Shown here one piece after another: positions 41,781-52,445 of a DNA stretch of 64,000 bases. The notes under the pieces are model-generated. The model had not been told where the DNA came from and did no database searches. It saw nothing but the letters and a program-made list of their open reading frames with translations. A program made the position numbers and the translations under genes. How positions within the stretch are numbered: the first letter of the stretch is position 1; each line of letters opens with the position of its first letter. Source of the DNA: Halosimplex aquaticum (GTDB taxonomy: Archaea > Halobacteriota > Halobacteria > Halobacteriales > Haloarculaceae); the NCBI RefSeq assembly GCF_028747785.1, contig NZ_CP118158.1, positions 124,001-188,000 on the forward strand. Reading direction: 5' to 3'.

Positions 41781-44735
41781 ATGAGCCTGGAGCCGCGAGC
41801 CGAGAGCGAACGACAGCCGGTGATCGACCTGGAGAGCGCCGTCGAGGCGCTGCGGGAGAGCCCCGAATTCCGTGGGCCGATCGAGCCGATGGACGGCCAC
41901 GACCACGCGAACGACCACTTCGCGCTCGTCTACGAGGGCGAGGAGGAGCAGTACGCGGCCGCCGTCCCGTTCCTCCGGCAGGGCCTCGAACGGGGCGAGA
42001 AGTGCATGTACGTCGCCGACGAGCACTCGCTCGAGACGATCGAAGCGGCGATGCGCGAGCGCGGTATCGACGTCGACGCCGCGGTCGCCTCCGGCGCGCT
42101 GGTCTTCGAGACCGTCCAGAACACGTACCTCGAGGGCGGTTCGTTCGACGCCGACTCGATGGAGGCGCTCTACGAGGACGCCATCCGCGCGGCGACCGCG
42201 GAGCACGAGGGGCTGCGGGTGGTCGCAGAGACGGACTGGATCCTCGAAGGCGACGTGTCCATCGAGGAGTTCATGGCCTACGAGAGCAGGATGAACGACG
42301 CCTTCGCGGGCGCGCCCGCCATCGCACTGTGTCAGTACGACCTCGACGCGTTCCCCCCGGAGGCGCTCGTCGACGTCATCCGCGTCCACCCGCACCTCAT
42401 CTACGACACCACCGTCTGTCACAACTTCTACTACACGCCGCCGGAAGAGTTCTTCGGGCCGGAACAGCCCGCACGCGAGGTCGACCGGATGATGGAGACG
42501 CTCCGCGAGCGGACCCAGGCCAAGGCGTCGCTCCAGGAGCGGACCGAGACGCTCCGCGCGCAACACGAGATCATCTCCCGGGCCGACCTCACGTTCGAGG
42601 AGAAGCTCCATCGGTTCCTCGAGCTCGGTCGGGAGCGGTTCGACCTCGACATCGGGTTCCTCGCGCACGTCTCCGGCGAGCGGTTCGAGATCGTCGACGC
42701 GGTCGGCTCCCACGAGCTGATCCAGCGGGGCGAGGAGGCCGACCTCTCCGGGACGTACTGCAGAGAGGTCGTCGAGAACAGGGACCTCGTCAGCGTCGAC
42801 CACGCGAGCGAACAGGGGTGGGTGGACCGCGAGGCCTACCGGACCTACGGCCTCGACAGCTACATCGGCGCGCCCGTCGTCGTCGGCGGCGAGCAGTACG
42901 GCACGCTCTGTTTCGCCTCCCGCGAGGCGCGCGCCGACCCCTTCTCGGCGGCCGAGCGGACGTTCCTCGAACTGACCGGGCAGTGGGTGAGCTACGAGCT
43001 CGAACGCGAGCACAGGCAGACACAGCTCAGCGCGCTCAACGAGATGAGCCGCGACCTGATGGACGCCGAGACCTTCGAGGATATCAGGCGCTCGACGGTC
43101 GAACACGCCGAGGGGACGCTCGGGCTGCCGCTGACGGCGCTGGTCCGGTACGACAGGGAGACCGGACGGCTCTCGACGGCCAGCCAGACCGAGCGCGCGG
43201 CGGACGAACTCCCCACGGCGGCGCTGAGCTCGACGCCGTCGGGCCCGCTCTGGGAGGCGTTCACCGCGGGCGAGGAGCGGATCGTCGGCGACGTCGCCGG
43301 GATGTCGGGCGCGGGAGACGACATCACCGAACTCGCGGCGATCCCCCTCGGCCCCCACGGCCTGTTCGTCACCGCGACCGAGTCGCCCGGCGGGTTCTGC
43401 GACGCCGAACTCGAGTTCGTCCAGACGACCGCCGCGACCGTCGAGACGGCGTGCGGTCGCGCCGACCGCGAGCGGTTGCTCCAGGAGCGCGAGGAGACGC
43501 TGGAGGACCAGAACGAGTCGCTCTCGCGGCTCAACCGCATCAACGACACCATCAGGAACATCGGGAAAGCGCTCGTCCAGGCGTCCTCGCGCGAGGAGAT
43601 CGAGACGGTCGTCTGTGACCAGCTGGCCGACGTCGGGCCGTACGAACTGGCCTGGGTCGGCGAACACGACACCGTCACCGACGAGATCACCCCGCGAGAG
43701 TGGGCCGGCGCCGAGAAGGGGTACCTCGACGCGGTGACGGTCACTGCCGACGAGCGCACCACCGGCCGCGGCCCCTCGGGGAAGGCCGTCGAGACCCACG
43801 AGCCGCAGGTCGTGAACAACGTCATCGACGACCCGACGTTCGAGCCGTGGCGCGAGGCGGCGCTCAACCGCGGCTACCACGCGTCCATCGCGCTGCCCCT
43901 CGTCTACGGCAACGTGCTCTACGGCGTCCTCAACGTCTACGCGAACCAGCCCGGCGTGTTCGACGACCTCGAACGCTCGGTGCTCGCGGAGCTCGGCGAC
44001 ACCATCGCCTACGCCATCAACGCCGTCGAGAGCAAGAAGGCGCTCGTCAGCGACGAGGTGACCGAACTGGAGTTCCGCGTCGAGGACGAGCGCCTGGAGA
44101 TCGTCGGACTCGCGCGCGAGACCGGCTGCGACCTCTCCCTGGAAGGGGTCGTCCCGTCGACCGACGGGCGACTCCGGGTGTTCATGTCGGCCCGCGGCGT
44201 GGCAGCCGACGAACTCCGGGCGTTCGCCCCCGACCTGGCGGCGACCGAGGTGTCGGTCGTCTCGGAGTACGACGACGACGGCGTCCCGATATGTCTCTTC
44301 GAGGCCGCGCTGTCGGAGGAGAGCCTCTGCGAGACCGTCCGGCGCCACGGCGGTCGCCCCCGGACCGTGGCCGTCGAAGACGGCGCCGCGACGGTCGTGG
44401 TCGAGGTCGCCGCCGACGCCGACGTCAGGGAGTTCGTCGAGATGTTCGTCGACAACTATCCCGACTCCGAACTTGTCGCCCAGCGAAGCGACGAGCGCCC
44501 GCGCCAGACCCCGACCGAGTTCCGCATGACGCTCACGGACGAGCTGACCGACCGCCAGCTGGAGGTGTTACAGACGGCGTACTTCGGCGGCTACTTCGAC
44601 AAACCGCGCGGACAGACCGGGAGCGAGATCGCCGCGTCGATGGACATCTCCCAGCCGACGTTCAACACGCACGTCCGCGCCGCCCAGCGCAAGCTCTGCC
44701 GGCAGCTCTTCGAGGCCGCCATGGCCGACGACTGA
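41781..44735 (+). CDS. MEDS-GAF-Bat multidomain transcriptional regulator
   Basis: A 984-residue cytoplasmic sensor-regulator. Residues about 45-215 form a MEDS domain (HFALVYEGEEEQYAAAVPFL, PHLIYDTTVCHNFYY). Three GAF-like domains follow (about 265-425, 430-560 and 590-745); one contains HEPQVVNNVIDDPTFEPWR. Then come a Bat-specific domain and the C-terminal HTH_10 (LTDRQLEVLQTAYFGGYFD, GSEIAASMDISQPTFNTHV). Such proteins join a light-, redox- or ligand-sensing front end to DNA binding. No kinase domain is present, so control is probably direct. Targets are unknown. Confidence 0.85.
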   Translation: MSLEPRAESERQPVIDLESAVEALRESPEFRGPIEPMDGHDHANDHFALVYEGEEEQYAAAVPFLRQGLERGEKCMYVADEHSLETIEAAMRERGIDVDAAVASGALVFETVQNTYLEGGSFDADSMEALYEDAIRAATAEHEGLRVVAETDWILEGDVSIEEFMAYESRMNDAFAGAPAIALCQYDLDAFPPEALVDVIRVHPHLIYDTTVCHNFYYTPPEEFFGPEQPAREVDRMMETLRERTQAKASLQERTETLRAQHEIISRADLTFEEKLHRFLELGRERFDLDIGFLAHVSGERFEIVDAVGSHELIQRGEEADLSGTYCREVVENRDLVSVDHASEQGWVDREAYRTYGLDSYIGAPVVVGGEQYGTLCFASREARADPFSAAERTFLELTGQWVSYELEREHRQTQLSALNEMSRDLMDAETFEDIRRSTVEHAEGTLGLPLTALVRYDRETGRLSTASQTERAADELPTAALSSTPSGPLWEAFTAGEERIVGDVAGMSGAGDDITELAAIPLGPHGLFVTATESPGGFCDAELEFVQTTAATVETACGRADRERLLQEREETLEDQNESLSRLNRINDTIRNIGKALVQASSREEIETVVCDQLADVGPYELAWVGEHDTVTDEITPREWAGAEKGYLDAVTVTADERTTGRGPSGKAVETHEPQVVNNVIDDPTFEPWREAALNRGYHASIALPLVYGNVLYGVLNVYANQPGVFDDLERSVLAELGDTIAYAINAVESKKALVSDEVTELEFRVEDERLEIVGLARETGCDLSLEGVVPSTDGRLRVFMSARGVAADELRAFAPDLAATEVSVVSEYDDDGVPICLFEAALSEESLCETVRRHGGRPRTVAVEDGAATVVVEVAADADVREFVEMFVDNYPDSELVAQRSDERPRQTPTEFRMTLTDELTDRQLEVLQTAYFGGYFDKPRGQTGSEIAASMDISQPTFNTHVRAAQRKLCRQLFEAAMADD

Positions 44736-44866
44736 GTGCGACAGTCGGGGAGACGACCGGTTTCCCCGTCATGGCGGGAAGCGTCGCAGCGAGGAGGTGA
44801 CCGAGAGAAACGGCCGAGCGTCGCGTCAGGGAGAGGCGTCAGTTCGCCGGACGAAGCGAGCGCGCG

Positions 44867-45037
44867 TCAGGCGGAGTCGTCCCAGGCGGCCAGGCAGTGT
44901 TCGTCGCAGAACGAGAGAACCAGTATCGCGCCGTCGGCTCCGACGTAGGTCGTCGCGGGGTACCAGTCAGTGCCCGCCAGCGGCTCGCCGCAGCGACCGC
45001 AAACCTCGAACGCGTCGCGGTCGGCGGACGACGCCAT
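44867..45037 (-). CDS. Small Cys-rich haloarchaeal protein
   Basis: A 56-residue protein (MASSADRDAFEVCGRCGEPL ...) with a CxxC pair at residues 13-16 and Cys-x3-His-Cys in FCDEHCLAAW, consistent with a treble-clef or DUF7576-like zinc site. Its ATG follows the stop of the HalOD1 gene with no gap, so the two are cotranscribed. Confidence 0.7.
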   Translation of the reverse strand: MASSADRDAFEVCGRCGEPLAGTDWYPATTYVGADGAILVLSFCDEHCLAAWDDSA

Positions 45038-45304
45038 CTACTCGCTGAGTAGCACTCGACCGTTCCCGGATACTTCGACGTCGTACCCGTAGTAGGAGAA
45101 CGCGACGGTCGCCGACTCCCCGTCATCGCAGGCCCGATAGAACGAGTTCAGGGCGTCGGGGTCGACGGCGTCGTAGAGGGGGACGGAGAGATCGAGGACG
45201 CCCACGCCGGCGCGTTCCGCCACCGCGTCGAGGACCGCTTCGGCCGCCGACTGGTCGTCGTCGATCTCGTACGTGGCTTCCGTTTCGATGGGTGACTGTT
45301 TCAT
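45038..45304 (-). CDS. HalOD1 output domain protein
   Basis: An 88-residue single-domain HalOD1 protein: AVAERAGVGVLDLSVPLYDA and the C-terminal VAFSYYGYDVEVSGNGRVLL match the domain. It is followed directly by the small Cys-rich gene. It diverges from the MoxR/VWA operon, with 181 bases between starts. Signalling partner unknown. Confidence 0.8.
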   Translation of the reverse strand: MKQSPIETEATYEIDDDQSAAEAVLDAVAERAGVGVLDLSVPLYDAVDPDALNSFYRACDDGESATVAFSYYGYDVEVSGNGRVLLSE

Positions 45305-45485
45305 CTACTTCTACCGATGCGGTATTCCCCCTAATGGCTTCTACCTCGATGTAAAGCGTCGCCTCGATCGGGGGGCTATCAGTCTAGAGGGGCGGCGGAT
45401 CTCGGGGACGGCGACGCCGGCGACCCCCGGTGGGGAGCGCGCCGGCACAAGACCAATAGTGCTTCCCTTCGACCCGTCAACACGA

Positions 45486-47282
45486 ATGGCCCTCTCCGAC
45501 GTGTTTCTCGCGCCGATCGGGTTAGCGGCCGCCCTGGTCGCGATCCCCATCGTCGTCCTGTATCTCATCCGGCCGGACCCCGACCGGGTGGAACTCCCCA
45601 CCCTCCGGTTCCTCGCCGACGAACAGCGCCAGCGGGCGACGACCCCGCTGTTCGAACGGATCTCGCGGAGCCTCCTCCTGCTCATCCAGATCCTCGCGGT
45701 CCTGCTGCTCGCCGGGTCGCTCGCCGCGCCGTACGTCCCCGTCGAGGAGCGCGCGGTCGTCGAGGAGACGGTGCTCGTCGTCGACACCAGCGCCAGTATG
45801 GCGACGACCGCGGACGGGCAGACGCGACTCGACCGCGCGCTCGCCGCCGCCGACGAGGAGGTGACGACGCGGACCTCGGTCGTCACCACGAGCGGCGGCG
45901 GCCAGGTCGTCCTCCGGCGCGGCCCGCCGAGCGCCGCCCGCGAGACGCTCCGGGGGCTCGAACCGACGGCCGCGCCGGGAGACCTCCGCGGCGCCATCGC
46001 GCAGGCGCGAGCGCTCGCCGACGAGGGGGTCCGCGTCGTCGTCCTCAGCGACTTCGCCGGCGACGAGTGGCGCGACGCGGTGACCTCCCTGCGCGCCCGC
46101 GGCCTCAGCGTCACGCTCCGGCAGTTCGACGGCGGCGGCGAGGGCAACGTCGGCTTCGTCGACCGCCGGTTCAGCCAGTCCGAGGTGACGCTGTCGGTGA
46201 AGAACTTCGGCAGCGAGCCGGTCACGCGGACGGTCCGCCTCGGCGACCGGGCCGAGGAGGTCGACCTCGCGGCCGGCGACGTGGGGACGGTGACGTTCCC
46301 CGTCCCGGCAGGCACCTCCGAGGCGCGCCTCTCGCCGGGCGACGGCTTCGCGACTGACGACGTCGTCCCCGTCGCCGCGCCCGAGGACCCGACCGTCGAC
46401 GTGCTCGTCCTGACGAACGACCGGAACCGCTACCTGACGACGGCGCTGTCCCTGCTCGAACAGGTCGATCTGACCGTCCAGAACCCGCCGACCACAGTCA
46501 AGAACCAGTACGACGTGATCGTCTACAGTAACGTCGACGCGGACTCGCTGCTCCCCGGGAACGTCGAGGCCGGGCGGACGGTCCTCGCCGAGGGCGGCGG
46601 CGTCGCCGTCCAGGCCCAGAAGGAACTGCCGGACCGACTGAGCGACCTCCTCCTGCTCGACCCCGACGGGGGCACGGGCACGTCGCCGACCATCCGCTCG
46701 ACGGCCGAGACGGAGCTGACGGAGGGCATCGACTTCCAGCCGCCCGACGAGTACCTGACCGGGTCGCTGCGCTCGGGGGAGGCGCTGGTCGAACTGCGCG
46801 ACGGCACGCCGCTGCTCGCGACCGACCGGCGCGACGCCGGCCGCCTCCTCTACTACGGCTACATGGAGGAGCGGTCGAGTTTCAAGTACAACTACCAGTA
46901 CCCGGTGTTCTGGAAGCGCGCCGTCTTCCACCTCGCCGGGCGCGAGCCGCTCGCGGCGCTCAACCACAAGACGGGCGACACCGTGCGGTTCGGCGTCGAC
47001 CGGGTCGAGGGGCCCTCCGGGCGGCTCGCCGGACCGGCCGTCACGCTCCGCGAGGTGGGCCTCTACCGCACCGAGGGCGGCGTCCGGAGCGCGGCGCTGC
47101 TCGACGAGCGCGAGTCGGCCGTCGACGTCGAACCGCTGAGCGAGCGGTCGGGAGCGACGGGCAACGTCACCCGCGAGGAGACCCGGACCGTCCCCCAGCG
47201 CATCACCGAGTTCGCCGCGCTCGCGGCCCTGCTCGTGGCCGTGCTGGAGATCGGGTACCTGCGCCGGCGGGGTGAGCTCTGA
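45486..47282 (+). CDS. BatA/VWA-domain membrane protein
   Basis: A 598-residue protein. Two N-terminal transmembrane helices (about residues 5-27 and 60-80) belong to the BatA-type domain. A VWA domain with MIDAS motif VVDTSASMA follows, then an extracellular-type beta-rich middle and a glutamine amidotransferase-like region, with a C-terminal helix (ITEFAALAALLVAVLEI). It is the first gene of the MoxR/VWA operon; its stop overlaps the next ATG by one base. Confidence 0.85.
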   Translation: MALSDVFLAPIGLAAALVAIPIVVLYLIRPDPDRVELPTLRFLADEQRQRATTPLFERISRSLLLLIQILAVLLLAGSLAAPYVPVEERAVVEETVLVVDTSASMATTADGQTRLDRALAAADEEVTTRTSVVTTSGGGQVVLRRGPPSAARETLRGLEPTAAPGDLRGAIAQARALADEGVRVVVLSDFAGDEWRDAVTSLRARGLSVTLRQFDGGGEGNVGFVDRRFSQSEVTLSVKNFGSEPVTRTVRLGDRAEEVDLAAGDVGTVTFPVPAGTSEARLSPGDGFATDDVVPVAAPEDPTVDVLVLTNDRNRYLTTALSLLEQVDLTVQNPPTTVKNQYDVIVYSNVDADSLLPGNVEAGRTVLAEGGGVAVQAQKELPDRLSDLLLLDPDGGTGTSPTIRSTAETELTEGIDFQPPDEYLTGSLRSGEALVELRDGTPLLATDRRDAGRLLYYGYMEERSSFKYNYQYPVFWKRAVFHLAGREPLAALNHKTGDTVRFGVDRVEGPSGRLAGPAVTLREVGLYRTEGGVRSAALLDERESAVDVEPLSERSGATGNVTREETRTVPQRITEFAALAALLVAVLEIGYLRRRGEL

Positions 47283-49648
47283 TGGAGGTCTCGTACTCGT
47301 TCGACGGGCTGACCGTCGGCGTCGAACACCTCTGGCCGGTCGCGGCGCTGCCCGTCGCGGTGGCGCTGCTGGCGTACCTGATCTTCCGCGGCGAGGCGGG
47401 CGCGCGCTCGGCGTCGACGCGGAGCCGCCGGCTGCTGTTCGCCAGCCGCGTGCTCGTCGTCGCCCTCCTCGTCGTCGGCGCGATGGGACCGTACACCGTC
47501 CAGACGCGAGAGACGCCCGGCGAACCCCGCGTGACGCTGCTGTCCGACGAGTCGGCGAGCATGGGCGTGTTCCCCAACGCGACGGACGGCCTCGTCGACG
47601 GCATCGAGAGCGCCGGCGTCCCCGTCACGACGGCGACCATCGCCAGCGGGAGCGACTCGCGGATCGGCGACGGCATCGCCGCCAACCTCCGGGAGAACGG
47701 CACCGTGGTCGTCGTCTCGGACGGGCAGGTCACCGGCGGGCGGAGCCTCGCGGCCGCCGCCGAGGACGCCCAGCGGCTCAACGCGACCGTGAGCGCGGTC
47801 GAACTCTCGCCGGAGCGGACCGAGCGCGCCGTCTCGGTCGACGGCCCCTCGACCGCCAGCGTCGGCCTCTCGACGGAGTTCGTCGTCTCGCTGTCCGGCG
47901 TCGAGGCCGACGACGCGGCGTCGGTCACCGTCGAGATCGACGGCGAGACGGTCCGCGAGGAGTCGCTCGCCGGGGGCGAGTCCATCTCGGTCGAGCACAC
48001 CTTCGAGTCGGTCGGCGACCACCGGGTGACGGCGACGGTGCAGGGCGAGGACGTCTACCAGCGCAACGACGTGTACTACCACGACGTGCGCGTGGTGGAG
48101 AAGCCCAACCTGCTGTACGTCTCCGGCGGCGACTACCGGCTGCAGAGTTACCTGGGGTCGCTGTACAACGTGACCAACGCGACGGCCGTCCCCCCGGACC
48201 TGGACGACTACGCCGCGGTGGTGGTCCAGGACACCCCCGCCTCGCAGTTAGGCAACGTCAGCGCGCTCCAGGAGCACGTCATCGACGGCGGCGGGCTCGT
48301 GACCGTCGGCGGCGACAACGCCTTCCAGCAGGGCGACTACGGCGAGTCCGCCATCGCCTCCATGCTCCCGGTCCGGATGGGCAACGCCACCGGCGGCCGG
48401 ACGAACATCGTATTACTGGTGGACATCTCCGGGAGCGCCGAGGAGGGCCTGGCGATCCAGAAGGGCATCGCGCTCGACGTGCTGGACCAGCTCGGCGACC
48501 GCAATCAGGTGGGCGTCGTCGCCTTCGGCGGCCAGGCCTACCGGATCGCCGACCGCCAGCAGCTCGGCGACGCGCGCGAGGCGATCGCCGAGCGGATCCG
48601 CCGCCTGGAGACCACCCGCGGCGGAACCGACATCGCCAACGGCCTGCTCGGCGCCCGCGACATGCTCGGGAACAACCCCGGGACGGTCATCCTCCTGAGC
48701 GACGGCGTCGACGACCCGGACCGCCCCGCCGCGGTCGCCAATCAGCTCGGCCGCGAGGGCGTCCGCGTGATCACCGTCGGCGCGGGCGAGCGCGTCAACG
48801 CGGGCAACCTCCGGCGCATCGCCCAGGAGTCCGGCGGGTCGTACTTCGGCGCCAACGAGACGAGCCGGCTCCGGCTGCTGTTCGGCGGCTCCTCCCGGCA
48901 GTACCGCGGGCAGAACCTCACCATCGTGAAACAGAACACGTTCATCACCTCGGGCGTGACGCTGACCGCCAACCCCTCGAAGGCCAACGAGGTGTCGGTC
49001 AAGGCCGGTGCGGACTACCAAGTCGCGACCGCCGACGGGACGCCGGCCATCGCCTCCTGGCGGTTCGGCCTCGGTCGCGTCGTCTCGATCACCGCCTACG
49101 GCGAGGACGGCGGCCTCGACGGCCTGCTCGACCAGCCGGACTCGCTCGTCGTCACGAAGTCCGTCAACTACGCCATCGGCGACCCCGGCCGCAACCGGGA
49201 GGGCGTGACCGACGTGAGCGACGCCCGCGTCGGCAGCCCGGCCACGCTCACCTACCGCGGCGACGAGCGGCCCTCGGTCGAGAACGTCAGTTTCCGCCAG
49301 ATATCCGAGGGGACCTACCGCGGGGAGTTCACCCCGCGCGAGACGGGGTACCGGAGCGTCCTCGACGCGACCTACGCCGTGAACTACCCGCTGGAGTACG
49401 CCCGGCTCGGCGTCGAGCCGCGACTGGAGCGGCTGGTCGACGCGACCGGCGGCCGCGAGTTCGGCCCGGACGAGGGCGCCGAGATCGCGCGGCTCGCCAA
49501 GGAACAGTCCACGCGGGTCCGGACCGTGCGCGACGCGTGGGGGTGGCTCGCGCTGCTGGGGGCGTTCGTCGTCTTCTCAACTGAAGTGATCCTCCGGCGA
49601 GTTCAAGTGTACCGCGGTCGGACATCACTCACGAGTGGTTTGCCATGA
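47282..49648 (+). CDS. Large VWA-domain membrane protein
   Basis: A 788-residue membrane protein: two N-terminal helices, a degenerate first VWA-like region (LLSDESASMG), a GATase-like domain (VVVQDTPASQLGN), a second VWA region (IVLLVDISGSAEEG) and a C-terminal helix before a short tail (WLALLGAFVVFSTEVILRRV). It probably forms a complex with the preceding VWA protein and the MoxR ATPase. Its end overlaps the next start by four bases. Confidence 0.85.
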   Translation: MEVSYSFDGLTVGVEHLWPVAALPVAVALLAYLIFRGEAGARSASTRSRRLLFASRVLVVALLVVGAMGPYTVQTRETPGEPRVTLLSDESASMGVFPNATDGLVDGIESAGVPVTTATIASGSDSRIGDGIAANLRENGTVVVVSDGQVTGGRSLAAAAEDAQRLNATVSAVELSPERTERAVSVDGPSTASVGLSTEFVVSLSGVEADDAASVTVEIDGETVREESLAGGESISVEHTFESVGDHRVTATVQGEDVYQRNDVYYHDVRVVEKPNLLYVSGGDYRLQSYLGSLYNVTNATAVPPDLDDYAAVVVQDTPASQLGNVSALQEHVIDGGGLVTVGGDNAFQQGDYGESAIASMLPVRMGNATGGRTNIVLLVDISGSAEEGLAIQKGIALDVLDQLGDRNQVGVVAFGGQAYRIADRQQLGDAREAIAERIRRLETTRGGTDIANGLLGARDMLGNNPGTVILLSDGVDDPDRPAAVANQLGREGVRVITVGAGERVNAGNLRRIAQESGGSYFGANETSRLRLLFGGSSRQYRGQNLTIVKQNTFITSGVTLTANPSKANEVSVKAGADYQVATADGTPAIASWRFGLGRVVSITAYGEDGGLDGLLDQPDSLVVTKSVNYAIGDPGRNREGVTDVSDARVGSPATLTYRGDERPSVENVSFRQISEGTYRGEFTPRETGYRSVLDATYAVNYPLEYARLGVEPRLERLVDATGGREFGPDEGAEIARLAKEQSTRVRTVRDAWGWLALLGAFVVFSTEVILRRVQVYRGRTSLTSGLP

Positions 49649-50433
49649 GCGCAGTCGGGCGTAACATCAGCCTGGGGCTGGTCGCCCTCGTCCTCCTGAC
49701 GGTCGCCGGCGTGGCCGGAGCGACGGTGTTCTATCAGGACTCGGCCCAGCAGCTCAGGAACCAGAACGACGCCCTCCGATCCGAGAACGCCCAGCTCGCC
49801 GAACAGCTCAACGCGACCCGGAGCCAGCTCGCCCAGACCCGCCAGAAGCTCAACGAGACCCGCGCCCGGCTGGACACGCGGACCCAGGACGTCGACCAGG
49901 TCGCCGCGGAACTCAACCGCACGAAGCGGCAGCTGAACTCGACGCAGGCCGAGCTGGCCCGCACGCGGCAGCAGCTGCGAAACGCCCGCGAGAACATCAC
50001 TCGGCTCGAGAACCGCGTCGAGGAACTCAAAGAGCAGCGCGACGAACTCCGGGAGCAGGTGTCGTCCCTGCGGAACCGCCGGGACGAACTCGAAACGACC
50101 GTCTCGGACCTCCGGTCACGGGTCGATACCCTCGAATCCGACCTGTCGGACGCCCAGTCCCGGATCGAGGAGGTCGAGTCGAAACTGGCCGATCGCAACG
50201 CCCGCATCGACCGGCTCGAATCGAACGTCACGCAGCTGCGAAACGAGCTCGACCAGAAGGACTCCCGCGTCAACGAACTGCAGACACAGGTCGAGGAACT
50301 GGAGTCGGAAGTCGATACCCTCCAGTCGCGGGTCGCCGAACGTGACAGCCGTATCGACACGCTCGAAGACGACCTCGGCACGCTCTGTTCACAGCCGGAG
50401 AACCAGAACAAGACGACCTGTGAGGACTACTGA
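49645..50433 (+). CDS. Membrane-anchored coiled-coil protein
   Basis: A 262-residue protein with one N-terminal transmembrane helix (LGLVALVLLTVAGVAGATVF) and an almost unbroken heptad coiled coil over about residues 32-245, rich in Gln, Arg and Glu. A short tail has two Cys (TLCSQPENQNKTTCEDY), possibly a disulfide. Topology suggests the coiled coil is outside the cell. It sits inside the MoxR/VWA operon and could be a spacer or scaffold. Confidence 0.8.
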   Translation: MSAVGRNISLGLVALVLLTVAGVAGATVFYQDSAQQLRNQNDALRSENAQLAEQLNATRSQLAQTRQKLNETRARLDTRTQDVDQVAAELNRTKRQLNSTQAELARTRQQLRNARENITRLENRVEELKEQRDELREQVSSLRNRRDELETTVSDLRSRVDTLESDLSDAQSRIEEVESKLADRNARIDRLESNVTQLRNELDQKDSRVNELQTQVEELESEVDTLQSRVAERDSRIDTLEDDLGTLCSQPENQNKTTCEDY

Positions 50434-51464
50434 TGACCGACGGTCCGGACCACCCCTCCGACGGTGGCGGGAGCGACGTACCCTCCGATGGTAACGGGAG
50501 CGACGTACCCTCCGACGGGGGCGACGAGACCCGCGAACAGATGGCCGCGGCGATCGACGAGATCCGTCGCGAGGGCTGGAAGGCCGCAATCGTCACCGGC
50601 GTCGTCGACGCGACGGCGGTCTTCCTCGCTGCGAACCTGGCGCTCGCCGTCCTCGAACCGGCGCGGCTGCCGGACAGGCTCGCGCTGCCGGCGAGCGTGA
50701 CCGAGCCGGTCGGTAGCGCGCTCGGGCGAGACCTCGGGAGCCTCGCGGTGCCGGGGTCGGCGACGGTGGCGGCGACTCTCGGCTTCGCCGTGTTCGCCCT
50801 CGTCGTCTGGCTGCGCGTCCGGAAGCCGCTGGTCGAGCAGTTCGAGGCGGTCAATCCCGTCGTCGCGGAGAAGCTCAGGACGGCCCGCGACGCCGTCGAG
50901 GCCGACGCCGACTCGCGGATGGCCCGCCGGCTCTACGCGGAGGTGCTCGGGGACCTGCGCGAGAGCTCATCGCTCGAACTGGTGAACGTCGGGCGGCTCG
51001 GCGCCGTCGCCGTCGTCATCGCCGCCCTGAGTCTCGCGACAATCCAGGTCGCCGTCATCGACGTCGCCTTGCTGGACCGGCCGCAGCCGACCGACGACGG
51101 CGCTCCCGACGAGAGCCAGAACTACACCGGGCTGCTGGACGGCGAGCGCGTCCTCGGCGACCGCGAGGAGGTCTCCGCGGGCGACAACAACCAGACCGCC
51201 GAGATCGAGTCGAACGGGGGCGGCCGCGACGTCGACGAGGAGCGCACGTTCCCGGACCGCCAGCGAAGCGGCGGGAACAGCGCCAGCGGAGGCGACGGCG
51301 TCGACAGCCAGCAGGCCGAGTTCGCGTCCCCCGACCAGGTCGAGGACGCCGAACTCGTCCGGGAGTACAACCGGCGGATCCGCGACCAGGACCAGGGGGA
51401 ATCGAGCGGCGACGGATCGGACGAGGAGTCGAACGACGACGCGAGTGGCGAGGATTCGGGGTAA
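50433..51464 (+). CDS. Operon membrane protein, three helices and acidic tail
   Basis: A 343-residue protein. The first 30 residues carry a DNA-level duplication, VPSDG repeated (GGGSDVPSDGNGSDVPSDGG). Helices are at about 50-72, 108-128 and 190-215, with the cytoplasmic-looking stretch RKPLVEQFEAVNPVVAEKLR between them. The last 120 residues are acidic and disordered. It resembles unnamed membrane proteins of haloarchaeal MoxR operons. Its ATG overlaps the coiled-coil gene's stop. Confidence 0.75.
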   Translation: MTDGPDHPSDGGGSDVPSDGNGSDVPSDGGDETREQMAAAIDEIRREGWKAAIVTGVVDATAVFLAANLALAVLEPARLPDRLALPASVTEPVGSALGRDLGSLAVPGSATVAATLGFAVFALVVWLRVRKPLVEQFEAVNPVVAEKLRTARDAVEADADSRMARRLYAEVLGDLRESSSLELVNVGRLGAVAVVIAALSLATIQVAVIDVALLDRPQPTDDGAPDESQNYTGLLDGERVLGDREEVSAGDNNQTAEIESNGGGRDVDEERTFPDRQRSGGNSASGGDGVDSQQAEFASPDQVEDAELVREYNRRIRDQDQGESSGDGSDEESNDDASGEDSG

Positions 51465-51491
51465 CGGTTCGAGACGACCCTTTCGATACCC

Positions 51492-52442
<951 letters not shown>

Positions 52443-52445
52443 ACC